The translations under genes and the position numbers were made by a program. A stretch of DNA of 64,000 nucleotides from Bradyrhizobium betae (GTDB lineage Bacteria; Pseudomonadota; Alphaproteobacteria; Rhizobiales; Xanthobacteraceae): the NCBI RefSeq assembly GCF_004123905.1, contig NZ_MZXW01000017.1, forward strand, positions 1 to 64,000, given 5' to 3'. The notes below the pieces were generated by a model. The model ran no database searches. It was given only the letters and a program-made list of their open reading frames with translations, and was not told the origin of the DNA. Below, piece by piece: positions 36,710-44,820 of the stretch (its first letter is position 1; the number at the start of each line of letters is the position of its first letter).

Positions 36710-38224
36710 TTAGTAAACGTTCCGGTTATGAACGACCTCGAAGCACGTCATCATGATGATCTTGATATCCAGGGTGAGCGTCCAATTATTGATGTACCAG
36801 ATGTCGCAATCGACTCTGCCCTTCATCTGCTCGACCTTGGCCGTCTCACCTCGATATCCCCTGACCTGCGCCCATCCCGTGATTCCGGGTTTCACATGAT
36901 GCCGGAACGCATACTCGGAAAGCAGGTCACCGTAATGATCGTCGTGCGCAAGCGCGTGGGGGCGCGGGCCGACAAGCGACATATCGCCCAAAAGCACGTT
37001 CAAGAGCTGCGGAATCTCGTCAATGCTGGACCGACGAAGAACTTTGCCGACCCGCGTCACGCGCGGATCGAACCGCTGCGCCTGGGTGACCACCACGCCA
37101 TCCTCCATAACGGTCATGGAGCGGAACTTGAAGATCGAGAACTGCTTCGCGTTGAAACCGTTTCTCTTCTGACGGAAGAAAACCGGCCCCGGCGAGTCGA
37201 GCTTGACGGCCACCGCGGTGAGAATCATCAGCGGAGCCAGAATGAGCAGGCCGATGCTGGCCCCGATGACATCCACGACGCGCTTGGCGAACTGCTCCCA
37301 TTGCGAGAGAGGCCCTCTCTGAACTTCGACGGACAGAGACTTCCCCAAACGGTAGGACGGATTTGAAGCGACGGAGCGGATGCGCCGGTCCGGCAAGAGA
37401 CGAACGGGTAATGGAGAGACCCTGAGGCGATCCCGGATCAACTCCAGCTTGCGCGTATCATTCCAGGGCAGAGCCAGCACGATTTCATCGACCCCGCGAT
37501 CGCGCGCGATCGACAGCGCATTTTCCAGGGCGCTCTCCTCGTCCTCGGTCATCGAAAAACCACCGACGCCTTCAGAGGACAACGTCACGCGATCAACCTC
37601 GGCAAGACCGAAACGCTCGAGCAGCTCATCCTGCCCCAATGCAGCGAGCTCGGAACGCGTGCCGAGCAGCACCGTCGCCCGCCCCTGGACGCGCCCCTCG
37701 CTGACAGCGCTCAGCACCAGCCGCTTGGAGAAACGACGAGAGATGATCAGCAGGCAAAATGCGAGCGTTCCATAGCACAGCACCGACCCGCGCGAGAAAG
37801 ATGCCCCCACCTTCATCAGGAAGGCGAGTTGAGACAGCAGAAGAATGACGAGCGACCACTGCAGGAAGATCCGGGCAGCATCCTTGCGCCTCGAGAAGAC
37901 CGCTCGCAGATCGTAGAAGCCGCTGGAATGTCCCAGCAACACATAGATCAGCGCAGACATGATGCCAGCGCCGAGCAACTGCTCCGGGCTCTTGAAATCA
38001 CCGTTCGCGGCAATCTGATATAGAGCGCCTCCAGCAACGCTGGAGAACGCGATCACCGCTGCATCCACGGACATCAGCAGATACTGGAGCGCCGCGTAGG
38101 GGAATTTCCGCCCTAACGCCGGCAAGAGCCAGGATCCGTTCTTGGGCGTTTCATGGACTTGCGAACCACGAAGACCTTTGTCCGGCACAACCAAGGCGTC
38201 GGTGATCGACTCCTGAGGTACCAT
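36710..38224 (-). CDS. Undecaprenyl-phosphate glycosyl-1-phosphate transferase (initiates the repeat unit; WcaJ/GumD/PssA-like)
   Basis: A 504-residue polytopic protein. The first half has four membrane helices and a CoA-binding-like domain (GRATVLLGTRSELAAL). The C-terminal bacterial sugar transferase domain (about 310-504) starts with a fifth helix after AKRVVDVIGASIGLLILAP. It has KFRSMTV, RRSSIDEIPQLLNVLLGDMSLVGPRPHA and the final GWAQVRGYRGE. It transfers a hexose-1-phosphate, often glucose, from its UDP form to undecaprenyl phosphate, the first step of EPS assembly. A GAGGTG site precedes the ATG at 38224, and a strong terminator follows, so it may be a single-gene unit. Confidence 0.94.
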   Translation of the reverse strand: MVPQESITDALVVPDKGLRGSQVHETPKNGSWLLPALGRKFPYAALQYLLMSVDAAVIAFSSVAGGALYQIAANGDFKSPEQLLGAGIMSALIYVLLGHSSGFYDLRAVFSRRKDAARIFLQWSLVILLLSQLAFLMKVGASFSRGSVLCYGTLAFCLLIISRRFSKRLVLSAVSEGRVQGRATVLLGTRSELAALGQDELLERFGLAEVDRVTLSSEGVGGFSMTEDEESALENALSIARDRGVDEIVLALPWNDTRKLELIRDRLRVSPLPVRLLPDRRIRSVASNPSYRLGKSLSVEVQRGPLSQWEQFAKRVVDVIGASIGLLILAPLMILTAVAVKLDSPGPVFFRQKRNGFNAKQFSIFKFRSMTVMEDGVVVTQAQRFDPRVTRVGKVLRRSSIDEIPQLLNVLLGDMSLVGPRPHALAHDDHYGDLLSEYAFRHHVKPGITGWAQVRGYRGETAKVEQMKGRVDCDIWYINNWTLTLDIKIIMMTCFEVVHNRNVY

Positions 38225-38403
38225 GAATCACCTCGTATGTTCGGCAAAGCAACAAACTTAATGGGTACTAAAATACGATCTCGCACTGCATTACAATAAA
38301 TTTGCGCATCGCAACAGATCAAATTTTATGGCAGCTAATGCCAAAGAATTAATCATGTCGTCAAGACGAAATTCGCGCGAATTTGCAATGACAAGGCACA
38401 ACC

Positions 38404-38958
38404 ATGCAGTGCAGAATTGTTCTCCTCGCGATGCTCAGTGTTTGGTTGGTCCAAGCGAGCATGGCCACCGCTCAAGATTGTCCAAATTGCGGCAATCCGC
38501 TCGCGCAACCCCAATTCAGCCAGAGCACCACGCTCACGGACGGATGGCGGCTGGTGAAGAGCCGCAATCCGAGCGGAGGAGGCGAAATCGTCTCGGTCAT
38601 GCACGCTGTCGATACCGCGAAGTCCGACGTCGGACTTGCAGGCATGAGCCTGCGATGTGGCGCAATTGGCCCCGAAGTGATTCTGATTTTACTGGATCCG
38701 GTTCAATCGACGGGACACCTCTCGGTGGCCCTGAAGACCGGTTCGATAAAGACCCAGTTCGAAGCATCGGTGCTGCAGGACGGACGCGCCATCTTGCTGC
38801 CCCTCGCTGCAACGGCCGTCTCGAACGCCGCCAAAAGAGGCACCACCGAGGTCTCCATAACCGTCGACGCGCAACCTCAGACGATTAACGGAGTCGTACC
38901 GCTTACCGGTCTGTTGAGTGCTTTGAATTCACTGTCTGTACACTGTTCAGGGAAGTAG
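38404..38958 (+). CDS. Secreted protein of unknown function
   Basis: A 184-residue protein with a signal peptide (VLLAMLSVWLVQASMATA-QD). A CPNC pair starts the mature part, which has further cysteines in SLRCGA and VHCSGK. The body has alternating beta-like strands. It is divergent from the initiating transferase gene; the 179 bases between them are AT-rich and likely hold both promoters. The length and the beta-rich body with terminal Cys recall small periplasmic stress or host-contact proteins, but I recognise no specific family. Confidence 0.65.
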   Translation: MQCRIVLLAMLSVWLVQASMATAQDCPNCGNPLAQPQFSQSTTLTDGWRLVKSRNPSGGGEIVSVMHAVDTAKSDVGLAGMSLRCGAIGPEVILILLDPVQSTGHLSVALKTGSIKTQFEASVLQDGRAILLPLAATAVSNAAKRGTTEVSITVDAQPQTINGVVPLTGLLSALNSLSVHCSGK

Positions 38959-39050
38959 CGACACCGCGATGCGCGATTCGACGGAAGTCTGAAGGGGAAT
39001 TCACCGTCTCTTAAGTGGCGGAAAAGAAGGTGCAATCGGGGAGCTTGCTC

Positions 39051-39392
39051 ATGTTTGCGATTGCCATCTTCTTGTTTCTGGTCTGCGCGGTGTTGGCGTG
39101 GAGCTTTCGGGTCTGGATACTCATTCCGATCTCGGGACTCGCTGTAATCACGCAGGTGATCTCGGATCTGATCGGAGGAGCAAGCATCGGGACGATGCTG
39201 GGGTCTGCGCTCGTCATGGCGTTCGTCCCGCAACTGGGCTTTGTGCTGGGCTTGTTTACACGCTACGTCCTGTTCGCAATGCGCGCGCCCCTGCCCTCCG
39301 GACATCCGCAGAGTACGATCGCCAAACTTTACAAGCAGAACTCCGATTCATACAGTGTGGCCAAAGTACGTCGTGGCTCCGACACCCTGTAG
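39051..39392 (+). CDS. Small inner-membrane protein, unknown function
   Basis: A 113-residue protein with three hydrophobic segments (MFAIAIFLFLVCAVLAWSF; VWILIPISGLAVITQVI; LVMAFVPQLGFVLGLF), followed by a polar cytoplasmic tail. GGGGAG sits seven bases before the ATG at 39051; an in-frame GTG at 39015 is less likely. It lies before the third Wzy-like gene. The size and membrane plan recall small EPS-modulating proteins such as ExoX, but no sequence motif supports that name. Confidence 0.6.
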   Translation: MFAIAIFLFLVCAVLAWSFRVWILIPISGLAVITQVISDLIGGASIGTMLGSALVMAFVPQLGFVLGLFTRYVLFAMRAPLPSGHPQSTIAKLYKQNSDSYSVAKVRRGSDTL

Positions 39393-39474
39393 GCTGCTCC
39401 ACTGACGCGATAGTTTACGGCATACGCTGCAGATCGGCGAACACCACTGCAGTCGATGTGCCGCCCGCGAGAGG

Positions 39475-40764
39475 TTGGCAGGATTGTCGGCACCACTGAT
39501 CTGCTTGATTCTGCTGATAACCGCGACGCCTGCCTTTGCGATAAGCAATCAAGCTCTCGGCCGGGATATCAGCCTGACCGCCGCCGCGATCATTCTGGTC
39601 CTGGTCGCGCGTGAGGCGCCGGAAAAACTCAGCTTCGTCTTGCAGCGGCTGAAAGTGTTCTGGCTTGCCGCCGCCGTGCCCCTGGCGTGGCTGGCGTTTC
39701 AACTCCTTCCCCTCCCCGAGGGATCGCTGACCAACTCCTTATGGTCGGCCGCATCGACGGCACTGGCCGAGCATTGGACCAGCGGGCACGTTACGATAGA
39801 CATCGACGCAACGTTTCGCAGCATGATCTCCTATCTCGGCGTGCTGGCGCTGACGATTGCCGCGGCGGTCATCGGACGCGATCGTGCCCACGCCAAAGAT
39901 CTCCTGACCGCCCTCAGTGTCGGATCGACCCTCACGGCGATCCTGCTATTGGTCGCTCGGTCGAATGCCAATATCGGGCTGCCGGCGCCGGACAGCACCG
40001 GCGGAAACGCCATGACCGCGATCACCGCGATGGCGATCATCGCGAACGGCTGCATCCTCGTCATGACCACGGGCCAGACTGACGCCGGCTGGTCGTTCGA
40101 CCGCCTGGGATTTACTGCGTTCGCCGCCTTTGGAATCGCGATTTCATTCGTCGCACTGGAGGCCGCCGGGTGCTTCGCCCTGTCGGCTGCGGCGCTGGCC
40201 GGAATCGCCGTCCAGGGCTTTGTCGTGCTTGTACGTCGCTTGAAACTCCGGTCTTGGCAGGCCTTTTCGCTGTTTCTGGTGCTGGCCGCTCTCGCGATTA
40301 GTGTCGTGGCCGCCCGAAATCCGAGCCTGATCGATCTTGCAGACCGCGCTCGTCCGGAAGACCTTGCAGACGTTCAAAGAGCCCTCTCCGAGGCCCCATG
40401 GCCGGGCTCCGGAGCTGGCACATTCGGCTATGCCATGCAGATGTACCGAAGCTTCGGTCTGCCGCCCATGTTGATCGCACCCTCAACAGTCATCGCGGTC
40501 TCGGCGGAATGGGGGCGCGCCGCATTGTGGCTCATGATCGCCTCGGTGACGCTGCTCTGCCTTGCGCTGTTCTGGGCGACCTTGCGACGGTCCCGCGACA
40601 CCCATTTCCCCCTGCTCGCCGCAACAGTCCTGCTCGTGACGCTATGCCAAGCCTTCCTCGACCCGAGCCTTCGGAGCAGCGTCGTTCAGACGACCATCGC
40701 CATAGCGATCGGGCTTGGCTTGTCGCAAAAAGTGGGCGAAGGCCGCCGTTCCGGCGCGGATTGA
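39475..40764 (+). CDS. O-antigen ligase-like polytopic membrane protein (third Wzy-like)
   Basis: A 429-residue protein with about eleven hydrophobic segments and the layout of the Wzy_C family. The late loop has LSEAPWPGSGAGTFGYAM, matching the GxGxGTF part of that family, but the usual H-N-x-x-L motif is weak or missing. No ATG fits: the start is a TTG at 39475 or 39484 (the latter has GAGAGG nine bases upstream). It converges with the protease gene at 40767. It may be a ligase for another glycan or a diverged polymerase. Confidence 0.7.
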   Translation: MAGLSAPLICLILLITATPAFAISNQALGRDISLTAAAIILVLVAREAPEKLSFVLQRLKVFWLAAAVPLAWLAFQLLPLPEGSLTNSLWSAASTALAEHWTSGHVTIDIDATFRSMISYLGVLALTIAAAVIGRDRAHAKDLLTALSVGSTLTAILLLVARSNANIGLPAPDSTGGNAMTAITAMAIIANGCILVMTTGQTDAGWSFDRLGFTAFAAFGIAISFVALEAAGCFALSAAALAGIAVQGFVVLVRRLKLRSWQAFSLFLVLAALAISVVAARNPSLIDLADRARPEDLADVQRALSEAPWPGSGAGTFGYAMQMYRSFGLPPMLIAPSTVIAVSAEWGRAALWLMIASVTLLCLALFWATLRRSRDTHFPLLAATVLLVTLCQAFLDPSLRSSVVQTTIAIAIGLGLSQKVGEGRRSGAD

Positions 40765-40766
40765 TC

Positions 40767-41375
40767 TTAGACCCTGCGGTCCGCGATCGTCGTCCACAGT
40801 TTGCTGCTGTTCGGCAATTGCATGCGGACCCATCGATAGGGCGCCCGCGACCAAGGCCTCAGTTGTGCATTGAGATTGTCCAGGACAACGTCGCCCTCGT
40901 TGGTTCGGACCACCAGCACGAGGTGATGTTCGCCGCTGGGCACGACCACTTCGCTCAGCAACAGCACCCGGGCCGGCCAGCCACGCTTCAGCAGCTCATG
41001 GCGCTTGGTGACCGCATAGTCGTTGCAATCACCCCGCGCCGGATTGAGAACCCAGGCCTCCTCGGCCTCGTTGTCGAGCCGAGCCGCCACGATGTCGCGA
41101 TTGACCGCTTCGTTGACCTGCTTCAGATCCTTGAGCCGCTCAGGCGTGAGCTGGACCGGACCTCCGCGAAACAAGGGCCGACTGCGGCATTCCGCCTCGT
41201 ACCGGTGGCAGAAGCGGTTGAAAGCCATGGGGGGCAATGCAGGCGCATCGAATTTGATGCGCTGGATCAGGGGCCGCAAGCCTATGGTTGATCCCAGCAG
41301 GCCAGCGGCCGCAGGTGCTGCTGCAAGGCACCAAGAGGCGATTGCAACGGCCAGGCTTGCCGATATTCTGCGCAT
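40767..41375 (-). CDS. LapG-like transglutaminase-fold cysteine protease (BTLCP)
   Basis: A 202-residue periplasmic protein with a signal peptide (IASWCLAAAPAAA-GL). It has the BTLCP/LapG core: Cys117 in ARGDCNDYAVTKRHELL, His151 in SGEHHLVLVV and Asp166 in DVVLDN, a C-H-D triad with LapG-like spacing. In Pseudomonas, LapG cuts the N-terminal retention domain of a large type I secreted RTX adhesin and is inhibited by the c-di-GMP receptor LapD. No LapD homologue is in this window. A link to the two giant RTX proteins is a hypothesis. The stop is three bases from the convergent Wzy-like gene. Confidence 0.88.
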   Translation of the reverse strand: MRRISASLAVAIASWCLAAAPAAAGLLGSTIGLRPLIQRIKFDAPALPPMAFNRFCHRYEAECRSRPLFRGGPVQLTPERLKDLKQVNEAVNRDIVAARLDNEAEEAWVLNPARGDCNDYAVTKRHELLKRGWPARVLLLSEVVVPSGEHHLVLVVRTNEGDVVLDNLNAQLRPWSRAPYRWVRMQLPNSSKLWTTIADRRV

Positions 41376-41570
41376 GTCTTTGCTCCCCGCTTTCGGGAGA
41401 AGCTAAGCCGGAGACCTTGAGATTCTCGGCGCTTGATACGGCAAAATTGGTTCAAGAAACTCACGTTTTATTACGGACTTATTAACTATAAGTGTCAGAC
41501 AACGTTTGGAAGTACCCCACCCCTTAATGGTTCCTCCCCCTCCGGACGGCAAGGAGCCTTGGGCTCGCAG

Positions 41571-42311
41571 ATGTTAAGATCGCCCCGCGCCAAGAGTTCG
41601 GCACCCAAACCCAGGTTGCCGGACGGTATTCGTATTTATGCGATCAGCGACATCCATGGCTGCTCCGATCTGCTCAAAACCATGTTTGAGGTGATCGACC
41701 GCGATTTGATGACCATCGGCCGACGGCGGGCGCTTCACGTTTTCCTTGGCGACTATATCGACCGTGGACCGGATTCCTCGGGGACGATCGACCTTCTGAT
41801 TGATCGCGCTCGAAGACACGAATCGATCTTCCTCAAGGGCAATCATGAAGAGTTCCTGTTCGAGGTGCTGAGAGATCCCGAGATGCTGCAGAACTGGAGA
41901 CAGTATGGCGGCCTCCAAACCCTGAGCTCCTATGGCATTCAGCCCCCGCTGAATCCGACCGTCGAGGAACAAAAAGAGCTGATAGATCGGCTTGCATTGG
42001 CGATCCCGATGCATCACCGGATGTTCTTCGAAAGGCTCCGCACCCGTTTCGTATGCGGGGACTTTTTCTTCGTCCATGCGGGCATCAAGCCTGGACTGCC
42101 CCTGGCCAGTCAACGCGAGGAAGATCTTCTCTGGATTCGAGACGAATTCCTGCTCAGCGAGAGGAAGCATGAGAAATACATCATCCACGGTCATACTCCC
42201 GTCCGTGAGCCGGACATTCGGCCGAACCGCGCCAACATCGACACGGGCGCCTACGCCACCGGCAATCTGACCCTCCTGACCATCCAGGGCCACCAGTTGC
42301 TGGCCCTCTAA
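41571..42311 (+). CDS. Metallophosphoesterase, PPP-type Ser/Thr protein phosphatase
   Basis: A 246-residue enzyme with the complete PPP signature: ISDIHGC, FLGDYIDRGPDS, LKGNHEEFL, FFVHAGIKPG and IIHGHTPV. It uses two metal ions to hydrolyse phosphoesters; family members act on phosphoproteins or on Ap4A. In this setting it may act on envelope or EPS-machinery proteins, which is inference. The start at 41571 is preferred; a TTG at 41559 is closer to AAGGAGC. It is divergent from the LapG-like gene, with 195 AT-richer bases between. Confidence 0.9.
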   Translation: MLRSPRAKSSAPKPRLPDGIRIYAISDIHGCSDLLKTMFEVIDRDLMTIGRRRALHVFLGDYIDRGPDSSGTIDLLIDRARRHESIFLKGNHEEFLFEVLRDPEMLQNWRQYGGLQTLSSYGIQPPLNPTVEEQKELIDRLALAIPMHHRMFFERLRTRFVCGDFFFVHAGIKPGLPLASQREEDLLWIRDEFLLSERKHEKYIIHGHTPVREPDIRPNRANIDTGAYATGNLTLLTIQGHQLLAL

Positions 42312-42329
42312 CGCGACCTGTTGTCCCGA

Positions 42330-42974
42330 ATGGTTTCACACCCCCTATTCCGCGCGACCCTGATCATTCTGGCCGCCGTGATCGGCTACGAGGGAATCAG
42401 TGCGATGATTTCCGATGTCGCCGACATGCGCGCGTCGGTTGCAGCCAAGACCAATGCAGTTGCACAAGCGCAGCCCGACGGGCTCGCCGCGCGTTCCGGA
42501 TATGACCGCGATACGGATCGCGCCGTCGCCGACGCCCTGGAAATGCTGCGCCGGCCGGCCAACGGTTCGCTCCAACGCGAGGACGTCGATCGCGTTGGAG
42601 ACACGCTCCGCCCGGCACTGGCGCGCGCGCCCCATGACGCACTTCTCTGGCTCGGCCTGGCCGCATTGGAGACCGGTCGCGCCCCCAACAGCTCGGCCGG
42701 CGCGGAGCCGTTAAAAATGGCCTATTTCACAGCCCCGAACGACGCCCGATTGATGGCGAAGAGGCTTGAGATCACAACGCGAATGAGCGGCCCCATCGAT
42801 ATGCAACTCAAACAGCTTGCCGAGGGGGACGTGCGGCTGATGCTGACGCGTCAACCTGACCAGCGCGCGGCCGTGGTTTCGGCCTATCGACAGGCGTCAA
42901 ACCAGGGAAAGACATTGCTCGAAGACGCTGTGCGGGCCACGGACCCGTCATTTCTGAGGCTATTGCGTGGTTAG
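42330..42974 (+). CDS. Single-span membrane protein with TPR-like domain, paralogue of 8662-9417
   Basis: A 214-residue protein with an N-terminal membrane helix (FRATLIILAAVIGYEGISAM) and a helical periplasmic domain. The helix pair HDALLWLGLAALE and LKMAYFTAPNDARLMAKR matches DPFFWFVRYWIE and LEMSYETGPNEGWIALRR in the exoP-linked protein. It follows the phosphatase by 18 bases, so likely the same transcript. A TTG at 42321 is an alternative start. Function unknown; perhaps a second assembly or polymerisation factor. Confidence 0.65.
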   Translation: MVSHPLFRATLIILAAVIGYEGISAMISDVADMRASVAAKTNAVAQAQPDGLAARSGYDRDTDRAVADALEMLRRPANGSLQREDVDRVGDTLRPALARAPHDALLWLGLAALETGRAPNSSAGAEPLKMAYFTAPNDARLMAKRLEITTRMSGPIDMQLKQLAEGDVRLMLTRQPDQRAAVVSAYRQASNQGKTLLEDAVRATDPSFLRLLRG

Positions 42975-43073
42975 AGCCTTTCATCAAGACGCCCTGCCTG
43001 CACTTCCAGGAGGATATTGATCCTGCCCGGCCCAAAGACTAAGGTCGGTGCCAGATCAGTCAGGAAATTGGCA

Positions 43074-43391
43074 ATGCGATTTGGATTGGGGTTGTGCTTG
43101 GTGTCGGCTCTGACGGCATGCGCGGGTTCCGCGCTTGCTGCAGATTATGCGGTTCCCACCGAGCGGCGTGTCGCGCAGATCACCACGATCGACCGCGGAC
43201 CGAATCCTTATTGCGGACCCAAATACGGCTGTCCGATCGTGGTTCGAGTCCGGCACCGCAGCCTCGGCATGGGTTATCCCTCGAGCTTCGATCCCCGCAC
43301 CCGGGGTGAGCCGCATTACTTCTACGGGCCGGTCCGAACCTACGTGGAGTTCGTCGACCCGCTGTTTCCCGAGCGGGTCTCGGCCTACTGA
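43074..43391 (+). CDS. Small secreted protein or lipoprotein, unknown function
   Basis: A 105-residue protein with signal sequence MRFGLGLCLVSALTACAGSALA. LTAC fits a lipobox, while ALA-AD fits signal peptidase I. The mature part has two close cysteines in NPYCGPKYGCPIVVRVRHR, a Tyr/Pro-rich middle and a hydrophobic C-terminus. AGGAAA precedes the ATG at 43074; an in-frame TTG at 43017 would add a non-signal leader. Unknown family. Confidence 0.65.
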   Translation: MRFGLGLCLVSALTACAGSALAADYAVPTERRVAQITTIDRGPNPYCGPKYGCPIVVRVRHRSLGMGYPSSFDPRTRGEPHYFYGPVRTYVEFVDPLFPERVSAY

Positions 43392-43518
43392 CAATTGATG
43401 TTGCGGGCGCGCAGCCGCAAATTGAACGCGGGCCGGACCTTCAGCAAGTCTCGCGATGGCCGTTCATCCGACTTGAAATGCTGACCTTATCGATTGGCTG
43501 CCGATTGCAGCCGGTCAT

Positions 43519-43938
43519 TCAATTGGTCGCCTGACCGGACCGATATTCCGGAAAGCGGCTCAGCATCGCCGCCTTCAAGAACCTGAAATGTGCGATCGAG
43601 GCGCCGAGTTCCTTGAGCCGGCGCTGACCGTTCAGGATCTCCTTGTCGAACAGATCCTGGTGGTGATTGTCGAGCGCCTCGCGCTCGAGATATTCGTCGT
43701 CTCCATTGCCGAAGGTCACGGCCGCACGCGCCAGCACGTCTTCCACCCGGCGATTGAGGCCCGACTGTTCCCGCTCCGCCGCGTGAAGAGCGTCCTCGAT
43801 CGCGATCATGATGGCCTCGATGCGCGTGCGATCAGTCTCGGCGTCGCGCTCGGGCGAACGCGCGCGGAACGTCTGCTCTCCCCCGAAACGGTCTTTCAGG
43901 AAGTTATGGGTGCGGGCCCGCAGGAAGAGCTGAAACAT
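43519..43938 (-). CDS. Helical cytoplasmic protein of unknown function
   Basis: A 139-residue, strongly charged, mostly alpha-helical protein without signal or membrane segment (for example IEAIMIAIEDALHAAEREQS and RLKELGASIAHFRFLKAAML, both likely coiled coil). It starts MFQLFLRARTHNFLKDRF. It follows 51 bases after the small protein at 43990-44292 on the same strand. Function unknown. Confidence 0.6.
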   Translation of the reverse strand: MFQLFLRARTHNFLKDRFGGEQTFRARSPERDAETDRTRIEAIMIAIEDALHAAEREQSGLNRRVEDVLARAAVTFGNGDDEYLEREALDNHHQDLFDKEILNGQRRLKELGASIAHFRFLKAAMLSRFPEYRSGQATN

Positions 43939-43989
43939 GCGTGCATTTTCCGGTTCGAGGCACCAGACCGGAAAATGGGCCCGGAATGG

Positions 43990-44292
43990 TTAATAAAGGT
44001 TGAATCCCCTCGGCCGTTCGGCGCGGCTTTGCGCCATCCAGGCCTTCCAGGCCCCCTCGTGCTTCTCGTAGAGCTCCAGCCGGCGCCGCTCGCCGGCATC
44101 CGGCCGCAAACCGCGACCGTCCGACGCAGCCTGCACCTCGCCGGGCACCTGGCCACTGTCGAGCCGCTCGAACTCGAACGTCTCCTCGGGCGTCAGGCCG
44201 ATCAGGACCCGCCGGCCTCCCGCATCGACGAAATAACGCCGCGGCGCCGTGTTCGTCGGATCGGTGATGGCGTCTACCTGCGATCCCGTCAT
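43990..44292 (-). CDS. Small hydrophilic protein, unknown function
   Basis: A 100-residue protein starting MTGSQVDAITDPTNTAPRR, with a very good GGGGGAGCGGAG ribosome site before the ATG at 44292. It has a beta-like segment RRYFVDAGGRRVLIGLTPEE and a charged C-terminal helix. The last residues WKAWMAQSRAERP are aromatic and basic. No signal peptide or known domain. It may be cotranscribed with the gene at 43519. Confidence 0.65.
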   Translation of the reverse strand: MTGSQVDAITDPTNTAPRRYFVDAGGRRVLIGLTPEETFEFERLDSGQVPGEVQAASDGRGLRPDAGERRRLELYEKHEGAWKAWMAQSRAERPRGFNLY

Positions 44293-44347
44293 GCTCCGCT
44301 CCCCCTTGCCTCGACGCCAGTCAGCACCGCGCTTCGGTTGTAAATCC

Positions 44348-44518
44348 TCAGAATGCTCTCCGTGCCTTCGCCAATGAATTGCTGAGGCGGAATGCGGTGG
44401 GACTGTAGGATCGATGGAGTGGACTGCGTTCCATGCGTTCGCGATATCCCCACGCGCGCGTCGCATAGCCAGCACCAAAGCCGGCGAAAATCGAAACCAG
44501 GATCACGACTAGCATCAT
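44348..44518 (-). CDS. 56-residue single-span membrane protein, paralogue of 1407-1613
   Basis: A short gene: MMLVVILVSIFAGFGAGYAT, then a basic tail RAWGYRERMERS and RSYSPTAFRL. The helix and the GYATR junction, and the RSYxP motif about 20 residues later, match the protein at 1407-1613. GGAAAG lies eight bases before the first ATG. It lies 55 bases upstream of the gene at 43990-44292. Small size means low prior confidence, but the shared motifs in two places make it credible. Confidence 0.6.
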   Translation of the reverse strand: MMLVVILVSIFAGFGAGYATRAWGYRERMERSPLHRSYSPTAFRLSNSLAKARRAF

Positions 44519-44664
44519 GCGAAATTCTTTCCGGGCGCGTCTCGTCTTCGTGACGCGTCAGTCTCGTCTTCGAGTTGTGTCGAGATCATGATGAGCGCCG
44601 CTGATTTTCTTGTCATGCAAGAGATTTTTTGGGCAGCAGGTGCTTGAGACGTGGTCGGCCGCGC

Positions 44665-44820
44665 TCAGCCGAAAAACCAGACGAACAATCTCACCAGCAA
44701 CAGCGTGATGAAATACACCCAGCCCGCCATCGCAATCAGCGCAACGCTGAAAAATGCGCCTTCGAATGCCCTGTCTCTGATCTTCGAGAGGGGAAGTGCC
44801 GCTAGCGCTTTCTGAAGCAT
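44665..44820 (-). CDS. 51-residue single-span membrane protein
   Basis: A short gene starting MLQKALAALPLSKIRDRAFE, followed by one long hydrophobic helix (FFSVALIAMAGWVYFITLLLVRLFVWFF) and a single terminal Gly. An amphipathic basic N-terminus plus a C-terminal helix is typical of real small membrane proteins, whereas other frames here encode charged junk. An AAGAAG motif lies upstream. Function unknown. Confidence 0.5.
   Translation of the reverse strand: MLQKALAALPLSKIRDRAFEGAFFSVALIAMAGWVYFITLLLVRLFVWFFG

Noticed and set aside
39051..39392. ExoX-type EPS repressor
   Set aside because: Only size and membrane plan fit; no shared sequence motif, so left as unknown.
40767..41375. Exosortase/PEP-CTERM-type EPS system suggested by the transglutaminase-like protein
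   Set aside because: No exosortase (EpsH-like) protein and no PEP/VPEID-type C-terminal sorting signal was found in any product.
43403..43422. TTGCGG/CCGCAA hairpin after the small secreted protein gene
   Set aside because: Only 6 bp and no T-tract; too weak to call a terminator.
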